From Actinomycetota bacterium (GTDB lineage: Bacteria > Actinomycetota > Acidimicrobiia > Acidimicrobiales > Ilumatobacteraceae), in the NCBI GenBank assembly GCA_016870215.1, contig VGCD01000004.1, positions 33,504-97,503 of the forward strand: 64,000 bases of DNA, given 5' to 3'. The notes below the pieces were generated by a model. The model was not told the origin of the DNA, ran no database searches, and saw only the letters and a list, made by a program, of their open reading frames with translations. This document shows, in pieces, positions 55,345 to 64,000 of this stretch. How positions within the stretch are numbered: the first letter of the stretch is position 1; each line of letters opens with the position of its first letter. The translations under genes were made by a program, and so were the position numbers.

Positions 55345-55895
55345 CGACCAACGACTTGAAGAACGGCATCACGCTCGAGCTCGATAACGGTTTGTTCACC
55401 GTTGTCGAATTCCAACACGTCAAGCCGGGCAAAGGCGGTGCGTTTGTGCGCACGAAGCTTCGCAATCTTCGCAACGGCAATGTTTTCGACAAGACCTTCA
55501 ATGCCGGCGTCAGGGTGGAGCAGGCCATCCTCGACAAGCGCGACATGCAGTTCCTGTACAAGGACGGATCTGATTTCGTGTTCATGGACACCGAGTCGTA
55601 CGACCAGATGCACGTGGCGCCGACTGCACTTGGTGATGCCGCCAACTACCTCACCGAGTCGATGATGGCAATCATCGCGCTCTACAACGGTGACATCGTG
55701 TCTGTGGAAATTCCGGCAGCGGTTGAACTCACGATTGCGGAGACTGAACCGGGAGTTCAGGGCGATCGTGTGTCTGGTGCGCGCAAGCCCGCAACACTCG
55801 AAACTGGCCTCGTCATCCAGGTGCCCCTGTTTGTGAACATTGGCGATCGAGTGAAGGTCGACACCCGCTCAGGTGAGTACGTCACTCGCGTCTGA
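55332..55895 (+). CDS. efp: Elongation factor P
   Basis: EF-P enters stalled ribosomes to help form Pro-Pro bonds. The 187-residue protein has three beta-barrel domains. The loop that reaches the peptidyl site is [17 protein letters not shown], with Lys at the tip. The family end with [25 protein letters not shown] is present. No modification enzyme is encoded nearby. The stop overlaps nusB by one base. Confidence 0.96.
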   Translation: MPAITTNDLKNGITLELDNGLFTVVEFQHVKPGKGGAFVRTKLRNLRNGNVFDKTFNAGVRVEQAILDKRDMQFLYKDGSDFVFMDTESYDQMHVAPTALGDAANYLTESMMAIIALYNGDIVSVEIPAAVELTIAETEPGVQGDRVSGARKPATLETGLVIQVPLFVNIGDRVKVDTRSGEYVTRV

Positions 55896-56308
55896 TGGCT
55901 TCTGGCAACGGGCACGAGCGTGTCGACGAACGAAGTGACGCGCGCGAGCAAGCGTTGATCTTGCTTTATGAATGTGAGCAGCGCTCAGAACACTTGACGA
56001 GCGTCGTCAATCAGCATGCCGCAATTTATGTTGGGCTCACCAAGGAGCTCGCCGATGGCGTAGAGCAGGGTCGCGCAGATATCGATGCCCTCATTGCATC
56101 CCATTCGAAGGGTTGGACACTCGAGCGAATGCCAGCAATAGACCGAACGATCCTCCGTATCGCCACATTCGAGCTGGTGTCACGGGTGGACACGCCGGTC
56201 GCAGTCATCATTGATGAAGCTGTCGAGCTGGCAAAGCGTTTCTCTACCGATGACTCGGGTCGTTTTGTCAATGGCGTCCTCGCTGCGGTTGCTCGCTCAG
56301 TTCGCTGA
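55895..56308 (+). CDS. nusB: Transcription antitermination factor NusB
   Basis: NusB binds boxA RNA with NusE in rRNA antitermination complexes. The 137-residue all-helical protein has the REQALILLYECEQRSEH start, then RADIDALIASHSKGWTLERMPAIDRTILRIATFEL in adjoining parts, and the closing PVAVIIDEAVELAKRFSTDDSGRFVNGVL. It follows efp as TGATG. The next gene probably starts inside its end. Confidence 0.95.
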   Translation: MASGNGHERVDERSDAREQALILLYECEQRSEHLTSVVNQHAAIYVGLTKELADGVEQGRADIDALIASHSKGWTLERMPAIDRTILRIATFELVSRVDTPVAVIIDEAVELAKRFSTDDSGRFVNGVLAAVARSVR

Positions 56309-57725
56309 TCGCACGTCGCGGTCCGATGCGTGCCGTCGGTTTGCGCCGCGCGCTGCCCTCGTAGCCGCTGTTTCGTGGTTCTTCATCTGGACCGCGTCTC
56401 GAACGGTGTCGATACACGATGCCTTCGGCACGTCGGCCTACGACATCGGAATCTTTGATCAGGCAACCTGGTTGCTGTCTCGCTTCGAGGTGCCGTTCGT
56501 GACCTTGAATGGCATGAACAGTCTTCGTGACCATTTTCAACCCGTTCTGTTTCTCTTCGCACCTTTGTACTGGGTAATTCCAGGTGCGTCGACACTTCTC
56601 GTGGTTCAGGCTGGTCTGGTGGCCAGTGGGGCAGTGGTGGTGTACTTCTTCGCTCGAAGTCGACTTCAGAACGAGTGGTTTGCTTTTGCCTTTTCTGCTG
56701 CATGGTTGCTGAACCCAGCGGTGTCGAGGTTCTCGTTTGAGAACTTTCACCCCGACGCTATGTACGGCCTTTCTGTGCCGCTCGCGTTGTACGGCGCTGT
56801 TGAGCGGAAATGGAGAGTCTTTGCGATTGGCATCTTCTTGACCCTGCTGGTGAAGGAAGACGCGATGGTGATCGTGGTGCCAATCGGATTGTGGGTGGCA
56901 TGGCGAAGTGATCGGATGAAGGGATCATTGACCGTCGTTGCATCTGTGGCGATGACCGCAATCGGGTTCTATGTGGTTCAACGTGAACGCTTGGGCGATC
57001 GAATTCCATTTGGTGGGCCATGGGGTTTTGTCAAGCAGACATTCACGAAACCTGGTGACGTGTCGAAGTATCTGATCGGAGATAACAGGCCGTTCTACAT
57101 CTGGCAGATGCTCGCACCATTCGGGTTTGTCCTTATCGGTGCCCCAGATCTGGTGATGATCTCGGCGTTCGTCTTGGCCGCAAATATCGTCAGCAACTTT
57201 TGGTACCAGTTCAACATCGAATTTCACTACTCACTGATTGCAGTACCAGCCCTGATGTTTGCGGCGGTTGCTTCTACTGCCAAGGCGAGGGTTGATCAGC
57301 GCAAGTGGTTGGTGGGCATTGTGTGCGCGTGCACACTCTGGACCTCCGTGCTGTGGTCGCCATATTCGTTCGCCCAACGACCCATTCCTCGAGCGATTGT
57401 CAGTGATCCACGAAACATTGCTGCTCGCGACATCATGGGTCGGGTGCCCGATGACGCAGTTGTGACGGTGTATCACGTGTTGTCGACGCACATGTCGAAT
57501 CGGCGCGAGGTGTATTTCTTCCCCAACCCGTTTCGAGTCTTCTATTACGGCCCCGACCCAGCCCTGAACGACACCCGTCGACCAGAGGCAGACTCCATCG
57601 AATACGTCATTTTGCCGGTGCTGAAAGAGGCGGTCGTCGAAGAGGACTGGAGGCGGGTGGAAGCCGAGTTCCAACTCATAGAGACGAACGCCTATTGGCA
57701 ACTCTTCAAGCGCACTGACAGTTGA
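56271..57725 (+). CDS. DUF2079 polytopic membrane protein
   Basis: The protein has about 484 residues and around ten hydrophobic segments. Family landmarks are the conserved FDQATWLLSRFE, FLTLNG-like NGMNSLRDHFQPVLFLFAPLY, and SFENFHPDAM. HFQPVL and FNIEFHYSL lie in loops outside the membrane. DUF2079 proteins look like GT-C-type glycosyltransferases, but no activity is established. The start is uncertain: the ATG at 56271 overlaps nusB by 38 bp, and a TTG at 56289 is an alternative. The gene ends 10 bp before the pyr promoter. Confidence 0.82.
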   Translation: MASSLRLLAQFADRTSRSDACRRFAPRAALVAAVSWFFIWTASRTVSIHDAFGTSAYDIGIFDQATWLLSRFEVPFVTLNGMNSLRDHFQPVLFLFAPLYWVIPGASTLLVVQAGLVASGAVVVYFFARSRLQNEWFAFAFSAAWLLNPAVSRFSFENFHPDAMYGLSVPLALYGAVERKWRVFAIGIFLTLLVKEDAMVIVVPIGLWVAWRSDRMKGSLTVVASVAMTAIGFYVVQRERLGDRIPFGGPWGFVKQTFTKPGDVSKYLIGDNRPFYIWQMLAPFGFVLIGAPDLVMISAFVLAANIVSNFWYQFNIEFHYSLIAVPALMFAAVASTAKARVDQRKWLVGIVCACTLWTSVLWSPYSFAQRPIPRAIVSDPRNIAARDIMGRVPDDAVVTVYHVLSTHMSNRREVYFFPNPFRVFYYGPDPALNDTRRPEADSIEYVILPVLKEAVVEEDWRRVEAEFQLIETNAYWQLFKRTDS

Positions 57726-57735
57726 GGTGCAGCTC

Positions 57736-57764
57736 TTTACAACTGCAGATTGTCCGTGTAGAGT
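57736..57764 (+). promoter_or_regulatory. Promoter of the pyrimidine operon
   Basis: A TTTACA -35 (57736-57741) and a TAGAGT -10 (57759-57764) are separated by 17 bp. Transcription should start at about 57771 and give a leader of about 42 nt before the leader ORF. This is the best -35/-10 pair in the window. A TGCAG/CTGCA inverted repeat flanks the -35. Confidence 0.7.
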
Positions 57765-57782
57765 AGGCATCGCCGTAAATTG

Positions 57783-57801
57783 AGTCCTGTGAGGCTCGGA
57801 C
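57783..57801 (+). promoter_or_regulatory. PyrR-binding RNA element
   Basis: The 14 bases AGTCCTGTGAGGCT at 57783-57796 match the known PyrR-binding consensus ARUCCNGNGAGGYU at every position. GTCC (57784-57787) can pair with GGAC (57798-57801) to place the loop in a hairpin. The Shine-Dalgarno of the leader ORF begins at the next base, so bound PyrR would mask it. Confidence 0.85.
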
Positions 57802-57812
57802 GGGAGGACAAC

Positions 57813-57893
57813 ATGGAAACATCTGGAATGACGCGCTGGGCCGTACCCAGCGCTTTTTTTGTGCGAAGCATCACGGTCTCGTCGACTCGCTGA
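57813..57893 (+). CDS. 26-codon leader ORF upstream of pyrR
   Basis: This is a short ORF with a strong GGGAGGA Shine-Dalgarno (57802-57808) and an ATG at 57813. It encodes [16 protein letters not shown] and ten further residues, 26 in all. It is translated straight through the intrinsic terminator and its TGA overlaps the pyrR ATG as TGATG. No other Shine-Dalgarno is visible before pyrR, so pyrR translation probably depends on this ORF. The peptide resembles nothing I know, and its value is likely in the act of translation. Confidence 0.7.
   Translation: METSGMTRWAVPSAFFVRSITVSSTR
57833..57860 (+). terminator. Intrinsic terminator (attenuator) in the pyr leader
   Basis: GCGCTGGG (57833-57840) and CCCAGCGC (57846-57853) form a perfect 8-bp GC-rich stem with a five-base loop, followed at once by seven T residues. 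It is the only hairpin with a T tract that I found in the window, and it lies inside the leader ORF, before pyrR. Confidence 0.9.
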
Positions 57894-58453
57894 TGGCTGT
57901 GGATCGTCGGGCCGAGGTCTTGTCGGCCACCGATGTGGGGCGCGCTCTGACGCGCGTTGCTCACGAAATCGTCGAGCGCAATTCAGGAGTCGCTGGACTC
58001 GTCTTGGTCGGCATGCAGCGTGGCGGAGTGTGGATCGCAGAGGAGCTTGCTCGCTGCATCTCTCGCTTTGAGGGACAGGTGGAAGTGCCTGTTGGTTCCA
58101 TCGATGTGTCGATGTATCGCGACGACATCGCCCTTCGACCCGTCGTGCCTGCTGCAGTCACTGACATTCCTGTCGACATCACAGGAAACACAGTGGTGCT
58201 CGTCGACGATGTGTTGTACACGGGTCGCACCGTGCGTGCAGCGTTGGATGCGCTACTCGACCACGGCCGACCACGAGCGGTACAGCTGGCTGTTCTCGTG
58301 GACCGGGGACATCGCGAACTGCCCATTCGGCCGGATTTTGTCGGCAAGAACATTCCCACACATCTCTCTGACGAAGTCGATGCATCGATGACTGGTGTCT
58401 TCGTCGTCTCAACGTCGATTGAGAAAGCAGCAGGAAAGAGGGCGGCGTCGTGA
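57893..58453 (+). CDS. pyrR: Bifunctional regulator PyrR / uracil phosphoribosyltransferase
   Basis: PyrR senses UMP/UTP and binds pyr mRNA leaders to lower expression, and in many bacteria it also makes UMP from uracil and PRPP. The 186-residue protein has the PRPP loop [21 protein letters not shown], the start [22 protein letters not shown], and [24 protein letters not shown] and [17 protein letters not shown] are also typical. It is the first gene of the pyr operon and should act on the leader just upstream. It overlaps pyrB as GTGA. Confidence 0.95.
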   Translation: MAVDRRAEVLSATDVGRALTRVAHEIVERNSGVAGLVLVGMQRGGVWIAEELARCISRFEGQVEVPVGSIDVSMYRDDIALRPVVPAAVTDIPVDITGNTVVLVDDVLYTGRTVRAALDALLDHGRPRAVQLAVLVDRGHRELPIRPDFVGKNIPTHLSDEVDASMTGVFVVSTSIEKAAGKRAAS

Positions 58454-59394
58454 AGCACCTCTTGTCCATCGAAGAATTGACGACTACGCAATTGACATCG
58501 CTTCTTGATCTCACTGACCATATGGTCGAGATCAGTGGGAGACCGGTGCCGAAGGTCCCTGCACTTCGTGGCCGAACTGTGGCAAGTGTCTTTTTCGAGG
58601 AAAGCACTCGTACTCGACTGAGTTTTGAAACTGCCGCCAAACGACTCTCGGCCGAAACGATGACTTTCAACGTCGGCACCTCGAGTGTGAACAAGGGTGA
58701 AAGCCTGCGAGACACGATTGAGACTCTCGCAGCGATGGGGGTTGACGCATTCGTGGTGCGACACAAGTCGAGTGGTGTGCCACGCATGATCACAGAATGG
58801 ACTGATGCATCGGTGATTAATGCGGGCGACGGCTGGCACCAACATCCCACGCAAGCCTTACTTGATTGTCACACCATCACGCGGTCATTCGGCTGCGGAA
58901 ATGATTTGTCCGGGCGTACCGTCGCCATTGTCGGAGATGTGAAGCACAGCCGCGTGGCTCGGAGCAACATCAGGGCATTCACGATGCTCGGAGCAGAAGT
59001 CGTGCTTGTCGCACCACGGACACTCTTGCCACCAGAGTTCATCGACTGGCCGGTGCGCACCGCTGATGCCCTCGATGATGTGGTTGGTGACATCGACGTC
59101 CTCTACCTACTGCGCATGCAGCGCGAACGCATGGACGCAGCTCTCGTGCCGTCACTGGGTGAGTACTCAGCGCGGTTCGGCCTCACTTCGCAGCGAGCAC
59201 GCCAGCTAAAGCACGATGCGCTTGTGTTGCATCCTGGGCCGATGAACCGCGGAGTTGAAATCCTGGTTGATCCTGCAGACCTTCCTGGGTCTCGAATCCT
59301 TGAGCAAGTGCGCACTGGGGTCAGTGCGCGTATGTCGGTGTTGTACACGGTGTTGAGCGGCGGCTCGGTGCCGCCGACGGGAGGTGCGGAGTGA
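58450..59394 (+). CDS. pyrB: Aspartate carbamoyltransferase, catalytic subunit
   Basis: PyrB joins carbamoyl phosphate and aspartate. The 314-residue enzyme begins [20 protein letters not shown] and has the carbamoyl-phosphate loop [26 protein letters not shown], the [16 protein letters not shown] segment, and [13 protein letters not shown]. No pyrI regulatory subunit gene is present, as is usual when PyrR controls the operon. It overlaps pyrC as GTGA. Confidence 0.97.
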   Translation: MKHLLSIEELTTTQLTSLLDLTDHMVEISGRPVPKVPALRGRTVASVFFEESTRTRLSFETAAKRLSAETMTFNVGTSSVNKGESLRDTIETLAAMGVDAFVVRHKSSGVPRMITEWTDASVINAGDGWHQHPTQALLDCHTITRSFGCGNDLSGRTVAIVGDVKHSRVARSNIRAFTMLGAEVVLVAPRTLLPPEFIDWPVRTADALDDVVGDIDVLYLLRMQRERMDAALVPSLGEYSARFGLTSQRARQLKHDALVLHPGPMNRGVEILVDPADLPGSRILEQVRTGVSARMSVLYTVLSGGSVPPTGGAE

Positions 59395-60668
59395 AGTCGT
59401 TTGTGTTGAGGGGCGGGACGATCGTCAACCCGGATGGAAATACGGAAACTGACGTGGTGGTGCGCGACGGATTCGTCGTGGCGGCAGATCAATCGCACGG
59501 CGACCTCCCCGTCATCGATGCGACCGGTTGCTATATCTCCTCTGGCTTTGTGGATCTGCATACACATCTTCGTGAACCGGGCAAAGAAGAAGCCGAAACG
59601 ATCGAAACTGGAAGTCGTGCGGCAGCACGCGGGGGATACACCGCAGTTGTCGCGATGCCGAATACTGACCCTGCGCAAGATGCCGTACATGTGGTGGACT
59701 TCGTTCGCTCCAGAGGAGAGCGCGTGGGTTTGTGTGAAGTACTTCCTTCGGGTTGCATCACCATCGGTCGCATGGGCCAGCAGTTGGTTCCTTTTGCCGC
59801 ACTGGCAAAGGCCGGGGTTCATCTGTTCACCGATGATGGCAATGGTGTACAGGACCCGCTGATTATGCGTCGCGCTCTTGAATACGCAGGTGAGCTAGGC
59901 GTGGTCCTGGCACAACACTGCGAGGTGGCACGTCTCACCGAAGGTGCTGTGATGCACGAGGGAGCGTGTTGTTCAAGCCTCGGTCTCCCTGGGTGGCCGG
60001 CACTTGCCGAAGAGTTGATGTTGCACCGCGACATTGAACTCGTGCGACTGACCGGTGCTCCGATGCACTTCTTGCATCTTTCGACTGCTCGAAGCGTTGA
60101 GATGGTGCGTCAAGCGAAACTTGAGGGCCTTCCGATCACTGCGGAAGTGACACCGCATCACCTTTCTCTGGTCGATGAACTGCTCACTTCATTCGACACG
60201 GTGTTCAAGGTGAATCCACCATTGCGCACACGTGGAGACATTGAAGCACTAAAGGGCGGAGTGCTTGACGGAACCATTGATGCAGTGGCCACCGACCATG
60301 CCCCACATAGTGACCACGCGAAAGAGCAACCACTCGATGCTGCGCCCCCTGGAATGCTCGGTCTTGAGACTGCGCTCGGAGTCCTCAACACATCGATGAC
60401 TCTTTCGCCACGTCGAATTGCCGAAGTACTCAGCTGGAATCCGGCGCGCATCGCCAACGTCGCCGACCGACAAGGTCGACCGGTGGTCGTTGGGGAGCCG
60501 GCAAATCTGGCCGTGTGGGACACCACGAGTGCATTGGTGGTCTCACGAGATCATCTCGTCAGCAAGAGTCGGAATACTCCATATGACGGAATGACTCTGC
60601 GCGGTCGAGTGCGACACACGGTGTTTCGCGGTGAATTAGTTGTCAAAGATGGAGAGGCACTCAAGTGA
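59391..60668 (+). CDS. pyrC: Dihydroorotase
   Basis: PyrC cyclises carbamoyl aspartate to dihydroorotate. The 425-residue class I amidohydrolase has the metal-binding DLHTHLREPGKEEAET, GGYTAVVAMPNTDPAQD, FTDDGNGVQDP, and HLSTARSVEMV. The later His in ITAEVTPHHLSL and the catalytic Asp in AVATDHAPHS complete the site. It overlaps both neighbours by 4 bp. Confidence 0.96.
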   Translation: MKSFVLRGGTIVNPDGNTETDVVVRDGFVVAADQSHGDLPVIDATGCYISSGFVDLHTHLREPGKEEAETIETGSRAAARGGYTAVVAMPNTDPAQDAVHVVDFVRSRGERVGLCEVLPSGCITIGRMGQQLVPFAALAKAGVHLFTDDGNGVQDPLIMRRALEYAGELGVVLAQHCEVARLTEGAVMHEGACCSSLGLPGWPALAEELMLHRDIELVRLTGAPMHFLHLSTARSVEMVRQAKLEGLPITAEVTPHHLSLVDELLTSFDTVFKVNPPLRTRGDIEALKGGVLDGTIDAVATDHAPHSDHAKEQPLDAAPPGMLGLETALGVLNTSMTLSPRRIAEVLSWNPARIANVADRQGRPVVVGEPANLAVWDTTSALVVSRDHLVSKSRNTPYDGMTLRGRVRHTVFRGELVVKDGEALK

Positions 60669-61762
60669 AGAATCAACGAGGCGGCATCGAAATTGCAGCT
60701 CTTGTGCTCGAAGACGGTTCGGTCTTTGGAGGAGAGGCCATTGGCCATCGGCCGTCTTCTGGAATTGCTGCTGGGGAAGTGGTCTTCAACACCGCTCTCA
60801 CGGGGTATCAAGAAGTCATCACTGATCCTTCGTATGCCGGACAGATCATCACTTTCACAACAACTCACATCGGTAACTACGGCACCACGCAGCTCGACAA
60901 TGAGGCCAAGGCACTGCATGCACGTGGCGTGATTGTGCGCGATATGGCTCGCCGTCGAAGCAATTGGCGCAGCGAATCTGATCTTGATGCCACGTTGACG
61001 GCGGCGAAGCTTCCCGGCATCGGTGGCATCGACACCAGACGTTTGACTCGGCTATTGCGAGATGCCGGATCATTAAAAGGTGCTTTCGGCACCGCAGACG
61101 AGGCTTCATTGCTGGCCGCGGCTCGAGCAGAGACCGGCACGGGTGGAGTTGACCTCGTGTCCACCGTGACCACTGCGAAGCCGTACACCTACGGTGAAGG
61201 TCGCTTCTCAGTCGTTGCGTTCGACTTTGGTATCAAGACCACGATTCTGAAATGTCTCGCCGACATTGCAAGCGTCACAGTTGTTCCTGCCGGAACAAGC
61301 GCAGAGGAGGTGCTCGCACTGAAACCCGAAGGTGTGTTCTTGTCGAATGGTCCGGGCGACCCAGAGATGGTGACGGGCGCGCCACGCACCATTCGATCCA
61401 TCGTCGAGGCTGGTGTGCCCACGTTTGGCATTTGCCTCGGACACCAGTTGTTGTCGCTCGCCTTTGGTGGTCACACATTCAAGTTGCCATTTGGTCATCA
61501 TGGCGGAAATCACCCTGTGCGTGACATCGCCACGGGCACCGTCGAAATCACAAGTCAGAATCACAATTTCTGTGTCGACCCAGATTCACTGAGCACCGTC
61601 GCGGATATCACTCATGTCAATCTGAACGACAACACCAACGAGGGAATGCGACTGAAGAAGCACCGGGCCTTCAGCGTGCAATATCACCCGGAAGCAGGGC
61701 CTGGTCCCCATGACAGTCGCTACCTCTTCACGAGGTTCGCAGATCTGATGGAGAACAACTGA
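60665..61762 (+). CDS. carA: Carbamoyl-phosphate synthase, glutamine-hydrolysing subunit
   Basis: CarA releases ammonia from glutamine for CarB. The 365-residue protein has an N-terminal domain ([37 protein letters not shown]) and a class I amidotransferase domain with the nucleophile Cys in [15 protein letters not shown] and the His-Glu pair in [12 protein letters not shown]. The stop overlaps the carB ATG by one base. Confidence 0.97.
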   Translation: MKNQRGGIEIAALVLEDGSVFGGEAIGHRPSSGIAAGEVVFNTALTGYQEVITDPSYAGQIITFTTTHIGNYGTTQLDNEAKALHARGVIVRDMARRRSNWRSESDLDATLTAAKLPGIGGIDTRRLTRLLRDAGSLKGAFGTADEASLLAAARAETGTGGVDLVSTVTTAKPYTYGEGRFSVVAFDFGIKTTILKCLADIASVTVVPAGTSAEEVLALKPEGVFLSNGPGDPEMVTGAPRTIRSIVEAGVPTFGICLGHQLLSLAFGGHTFKLPFGHHGGNHPVRDIATGTVEITSQNHNFCVDPDSLSTVADITHVNLNDNTNEGMRLKKHRAFSVQYHPEAGPGPHDSRYLFTRFADLMENN

Positions 61763-64000
61763 TGCCGCGTCGTACAGACCTTGAATCGATTCTCATCATC
61801 GGATCTGGACCGATCGTCATTGGGCAGGCTTGCGAGTTTGACTATTCAGGCACTCAGGCGTGTCGAGTGCTGAAGAGTGAGGGTTACCGAGTCATCCTCG
61901 CGAATTCGAATCCGGCAACCATAATGACGGACCCAGATTTTGCGCATCGCACCTACATCGAACCTCTCACGCCGGAAGTTCTGGCAAAGATCATTGAACG
62001 TGAGAAACCCGATGCGATTCTGCCGACGCTTGGTGGTCAGACCGGTTTGAACCTCGCTATGTCATTGTTCGAGCGCGGCCTTGCCGGGGTGCCAGGAACG
62101 CCAGAGTTGATCGGTGCAAATGCTGAGGCCATCGCAACCGCCGAAGATCGCGACAAGTTCAAAAAGGCGATGATCGAAATCGGTCTGTCGGTGCCACGAA
62201 GTGGTATCGCTCATTCGATGGAAGAAGCCCTCGAAGTGGTCGAGGACATCGGACTCCCAGTCATCATTCGTCCCGCTTACATTCTTGGCGGTCGAGGTAC
62301 CGGAATTGCGTCGACACGCGAAGAATTCCTGAAGGTGGCCGGTAACGGACTTGATGCCAGTCCGATTCGCGAGATTCTCATCGAGACATCCATCGTCGGC
62401 TGGAAAGAATACGAACTTGAAGTTATGCGTGACCGCGCAGACAACTGCGTGATCATCTGCAGCATCGAGAATTTCGACCCCATGGGGGTGCACACAGGCG
62501 ACTCCATCACGGTCGCTCCAGCACAGACACTTTCCGACTATGAGTACCAGCGCATGAGGGATGCTGCGTTTGCGTGCATTCGTCGTGTTGGGGTCGAGAC
62601 CGGCGGGTCCAATGTTCAGTTTGCAGTCAATCCTGCGAACGGGGACCAGGTCGTCATCGAGATGAACCCGCGCGTGTCCAGATCATCTGCACTGGCCTCG
62701 AAGGCCACAGGTTTTCCGATAGCCAAGATCGCTGCCAAATTGGCCATTGGTTACACACTCGATGAAATTCCCAATGACATCACTCGCATGACGCCAGCAA
62801 GTTTTGAGCCGACTATCGACTATGTGGTCACCAAGATTCCTCGGTGGGCATTCGAGAAGTTGCCCGGAACATCGGGGGTTCTCGGGACGCAAATGCAAAG
62901 CGTCGGCGAGGCAATGGCGATTGGTCGAACATTTCCGGAGAGCTTGCAAAAAGGTCTGCGCAGCCTCGAACAGGGGCGTCTGGGTTTGAACTGCGATCCG
63001 GCAGAGGCTCAATACGACGCACTCCCCGACGATGAACTGTTGCGCCGCACCACGATTCCGACACCAGAGAGAATCTTCCAAGTTGGCGAAGCATTGCGGC
63101 GTGGGCTCGGTATCGACCGTCTGCACGAATTGACGGGTATCGACGTGTGGTTCCTTGACCAGATGCAGATGATCATCGATGAGCGCCATGTGATTGAAGG
63201 TGCATCAGTAGATGAAATCGATCGAGGTCAGTGGCGACGTTTGAAGCGACTTGGCTTTTCGGATGCTCAACTAGCTCACATCTTGAACACAGATGAGCTC
63301 ATCGTGCGTACTGCACGAGAATCTCACGGTGTCGTGCCGACTTTCAAGACGGTCGACACTTGCAGTGCCGAGTTTGCTGCTGAGACTCCGTATCACTATT
63401 CGACGTACGAAGATGAGAACGAAGTCAAACCTTCAGACAAGGATCGCGTCATCATTTTGGGTTCTGGACCCAATCGCATCGGTCAAGGTATCGAGTTTGA
63501 CTATTGCTGTGTTCATGCGAGCTTCGCGCTTCGTGACGCAGGGTTCGAGACAGTCATGGTGAACTGCAACCCCGAGACGGTCTCAACCGACTACGACACA
63601 TCTGATCGTCTGTACTTCGAGCCACTCACGCGTGAAGACGTGCTCAACGTCGTTGCCGCCGAGACGGTTGCCGCGGGCGGAAAATCGCCGCGCATCATCG
63701 TGTCACTCGGCGGTCAGACCCCACTCAAACTGTCTGGCTTGCTTCCGCGCGAGTACATCGCCGGAACCTCGCCAGATTCCATCGACTTGGCGGAAGACCG
63801 AGAGAAGTGGAACTCCTTGTGCACGCAATTGTCGATTCCCCAGCCACCTGGTGGAACTGCGCTCACCTTTGATGAAGCCGAAGCCATCGCGCGACGCGTC
63901 GGGTATCCGGTGTTGGTGCGCCCGAGCTACGTGCTCGGTGGGAGAGCAATGCAGATCGTGCACGATGTCGATCACCTGCGGCGAGCAATGGATGAGTTGG
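61762..64000 (+). CDS. carB: Carbamoyl-phosphate synthase, large subunit (5' part)
   Basis: CarB makes carbamoyl phosphate with two ATP-grasp halves. The frame starts at the ATG overlapping the carA stop and stays open to the window edge, giving 746 codons of the roughly 1100 usual in the family. The first half shows [52 protein letters not shown] in adjoining parts, [14 protein letters not shown] and [20 protein letters not shown]. The second half repeats it with [20 protein letters not shown] and [11 protein letters not shown]. It is the last visible gene of the pyr operon. Confidence 0.97.
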   Translation, partial: MPRRTDLESILIIGSGPIVIGQACEFDYSGTQACRVLKSEGYRVILANSNPATIMTDPDFAHRTYIEPLTPEVLAKIIEREKPDAILPTLGGQTGLNLAMSLFERGLAGVPGTPELIGANAEAIATAEDRDKFKKAMIEIGLSVPRSGIAHSMEEALEVVEDIGLPVIIRPAYILGGRGTGIASTREEFLKVAGNGLDASPIREILIETSIVGWKEYELEVMRDRADNCVIICSIENFDPMGVHTGDSITVAPAQTLSDYEYQRMRDAAFACIRRVGVETGGSNVQFAVNPANGDQVVIEMNPRVSRSSALASKATGFPIAKIAAKLAIGYTLDEIPNDITRMTPASFEPTIDYVVTKIPRWAFEKLPGTSGVLGTQMQSVGEAMAIGRTFPESLQKGLRSLEQGRLGLNCDPAEAQYDALPDDELLRRTTIPTPERIFQVGEALRRGLGIDRLHELTGIDVWFLDQMQMIIDERHVIEGASVDEIDRGQWRRLKRLGFSDAQLAHILNTDELIVRTARESHGVVPTFKTVDTCSAEFAAETPYHYSTYEDENEVKPSDKDRVIILGSGPNRIGQGIEFDYCCVHASFALRDAGFETVMVNCNPETVSTDYDTSDRLYFEPLTREDVLNVVAAETVAAGGKSPRIIVSLGGQTPLKLSGLLPREYIAGTSPDSIDLAEDREKWNSLCTQLSIPQPPGGTALTFDEAEAIARRVGYPVLVRPSYVLGGRAMQIVHDVDHLRRAMDEL

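Noticed and set aside
1..64000. Mobile elements, prophage or genomic island
   Set aside because: No transposase, integrase or att-like repeats are visible. The gene order follows known actinobacterial housekeeping clusters and base composition looks even.

Overview
The window reads as one chromosomal segment of a moderately GC-rich actinobacterium, most likely of the Acidimicrobiia (Ilumatobacter-like) rather than a mycobacterium or streptomycete. This placement is inferred from gene content: a mycothiol ligase (mshC), F420-linked enzymes (an NADPH:F420 reductase and an LLM oxidoreductase), phosphatidylinositol mannoside genes (pgsA, a PatA-like acyltransferase, pimA), an InhA-like FabI, a proteasome activator of the Bpa/PafE family, and an eukaryote-like type 2 IleRS. 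I recognise 61 protein genes, of which sepF and carB are cut by the window edges, plus one leader ORF. Only four genes (rrf2, yyaL, fabI, LLM oxidoreductase) are on the minus strand. I saw no rRNA, tRNA, IS element, prophage or CRISPR array.

Layout. 1-6.4 kb: sepF, yggT, ileS, a DksA-like lysine-rich protein, lspA and an RluD-type pseudouridine synthase. 6.4-18.3 kb: an Rrf2 regulator divergent from a phosphodiesterase, bpa, dnaE, two small enzymes, a fabI-yyaL pair on the minus strand, NADPH:F420 reductase and mshC. 18.4-27.6 kb: plsC, then thrS, HIT, a membrane protein, pgsA, the PatA-like gene and pimA (an order also known from Mycobacterium), then lemA and htpX. 27.6-31.5 kb: a DUF3048 lipoprotein, pdxS, pdxT, yebC and a one-cysteine peroxiredoxin. 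31.5-42.6 kb: ruvCAB, queA, tgt, yajC, secD, secF, rel and hisS. 42.6-50.1 kb: aspS, rarA, a small membrane protein, alaS, ruvX and mltG. 50.1-57.7 kb: aroE, aroC, aroK, aroB, aroQ, pepQ, efp, nusB and a DUF2079 membrane protein. 57.7 kb to the end: the pyrimidine operon pyrR-pyrB-pyrC-carA-carB behind a regulatory leader.

Genes are packed tightly, mostly with ATGA, GTGA or TGATG overlaps, and no intergenic stretch exceeds 300 bp. Many transcription units appear to start with leaderless promoters: a TANNNT hexamer lies 6-8 nt before the start codon. In at least five places (queA, hisS, aroC, pgsA, alaS) the stop codon of the upstream gene is itself the first three bases of that hexamer.

The most interesting regulatory structure is the pyr leader (57736-57893). 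In order it has a promoter, an exact match to the PyrR-binding RNA consensus, a strong Shine-Dalgarno, a 26-codon leader ORF that reads through a perfect intrinsic terminator, and a TGATG overlap of that ORF with pyrR. This suggests a hybrid attenuator in which PyrR controls leader translation and the ribosome in turn prevents termination. Other points to examine are an identical 27-bp tandem array upstream of ruvCAB, a 21-bp periodic repeat that continues the reading frame of mshC past its stop, and a cysteine-less DksA-like protein with seven exact KKVAA repeats.
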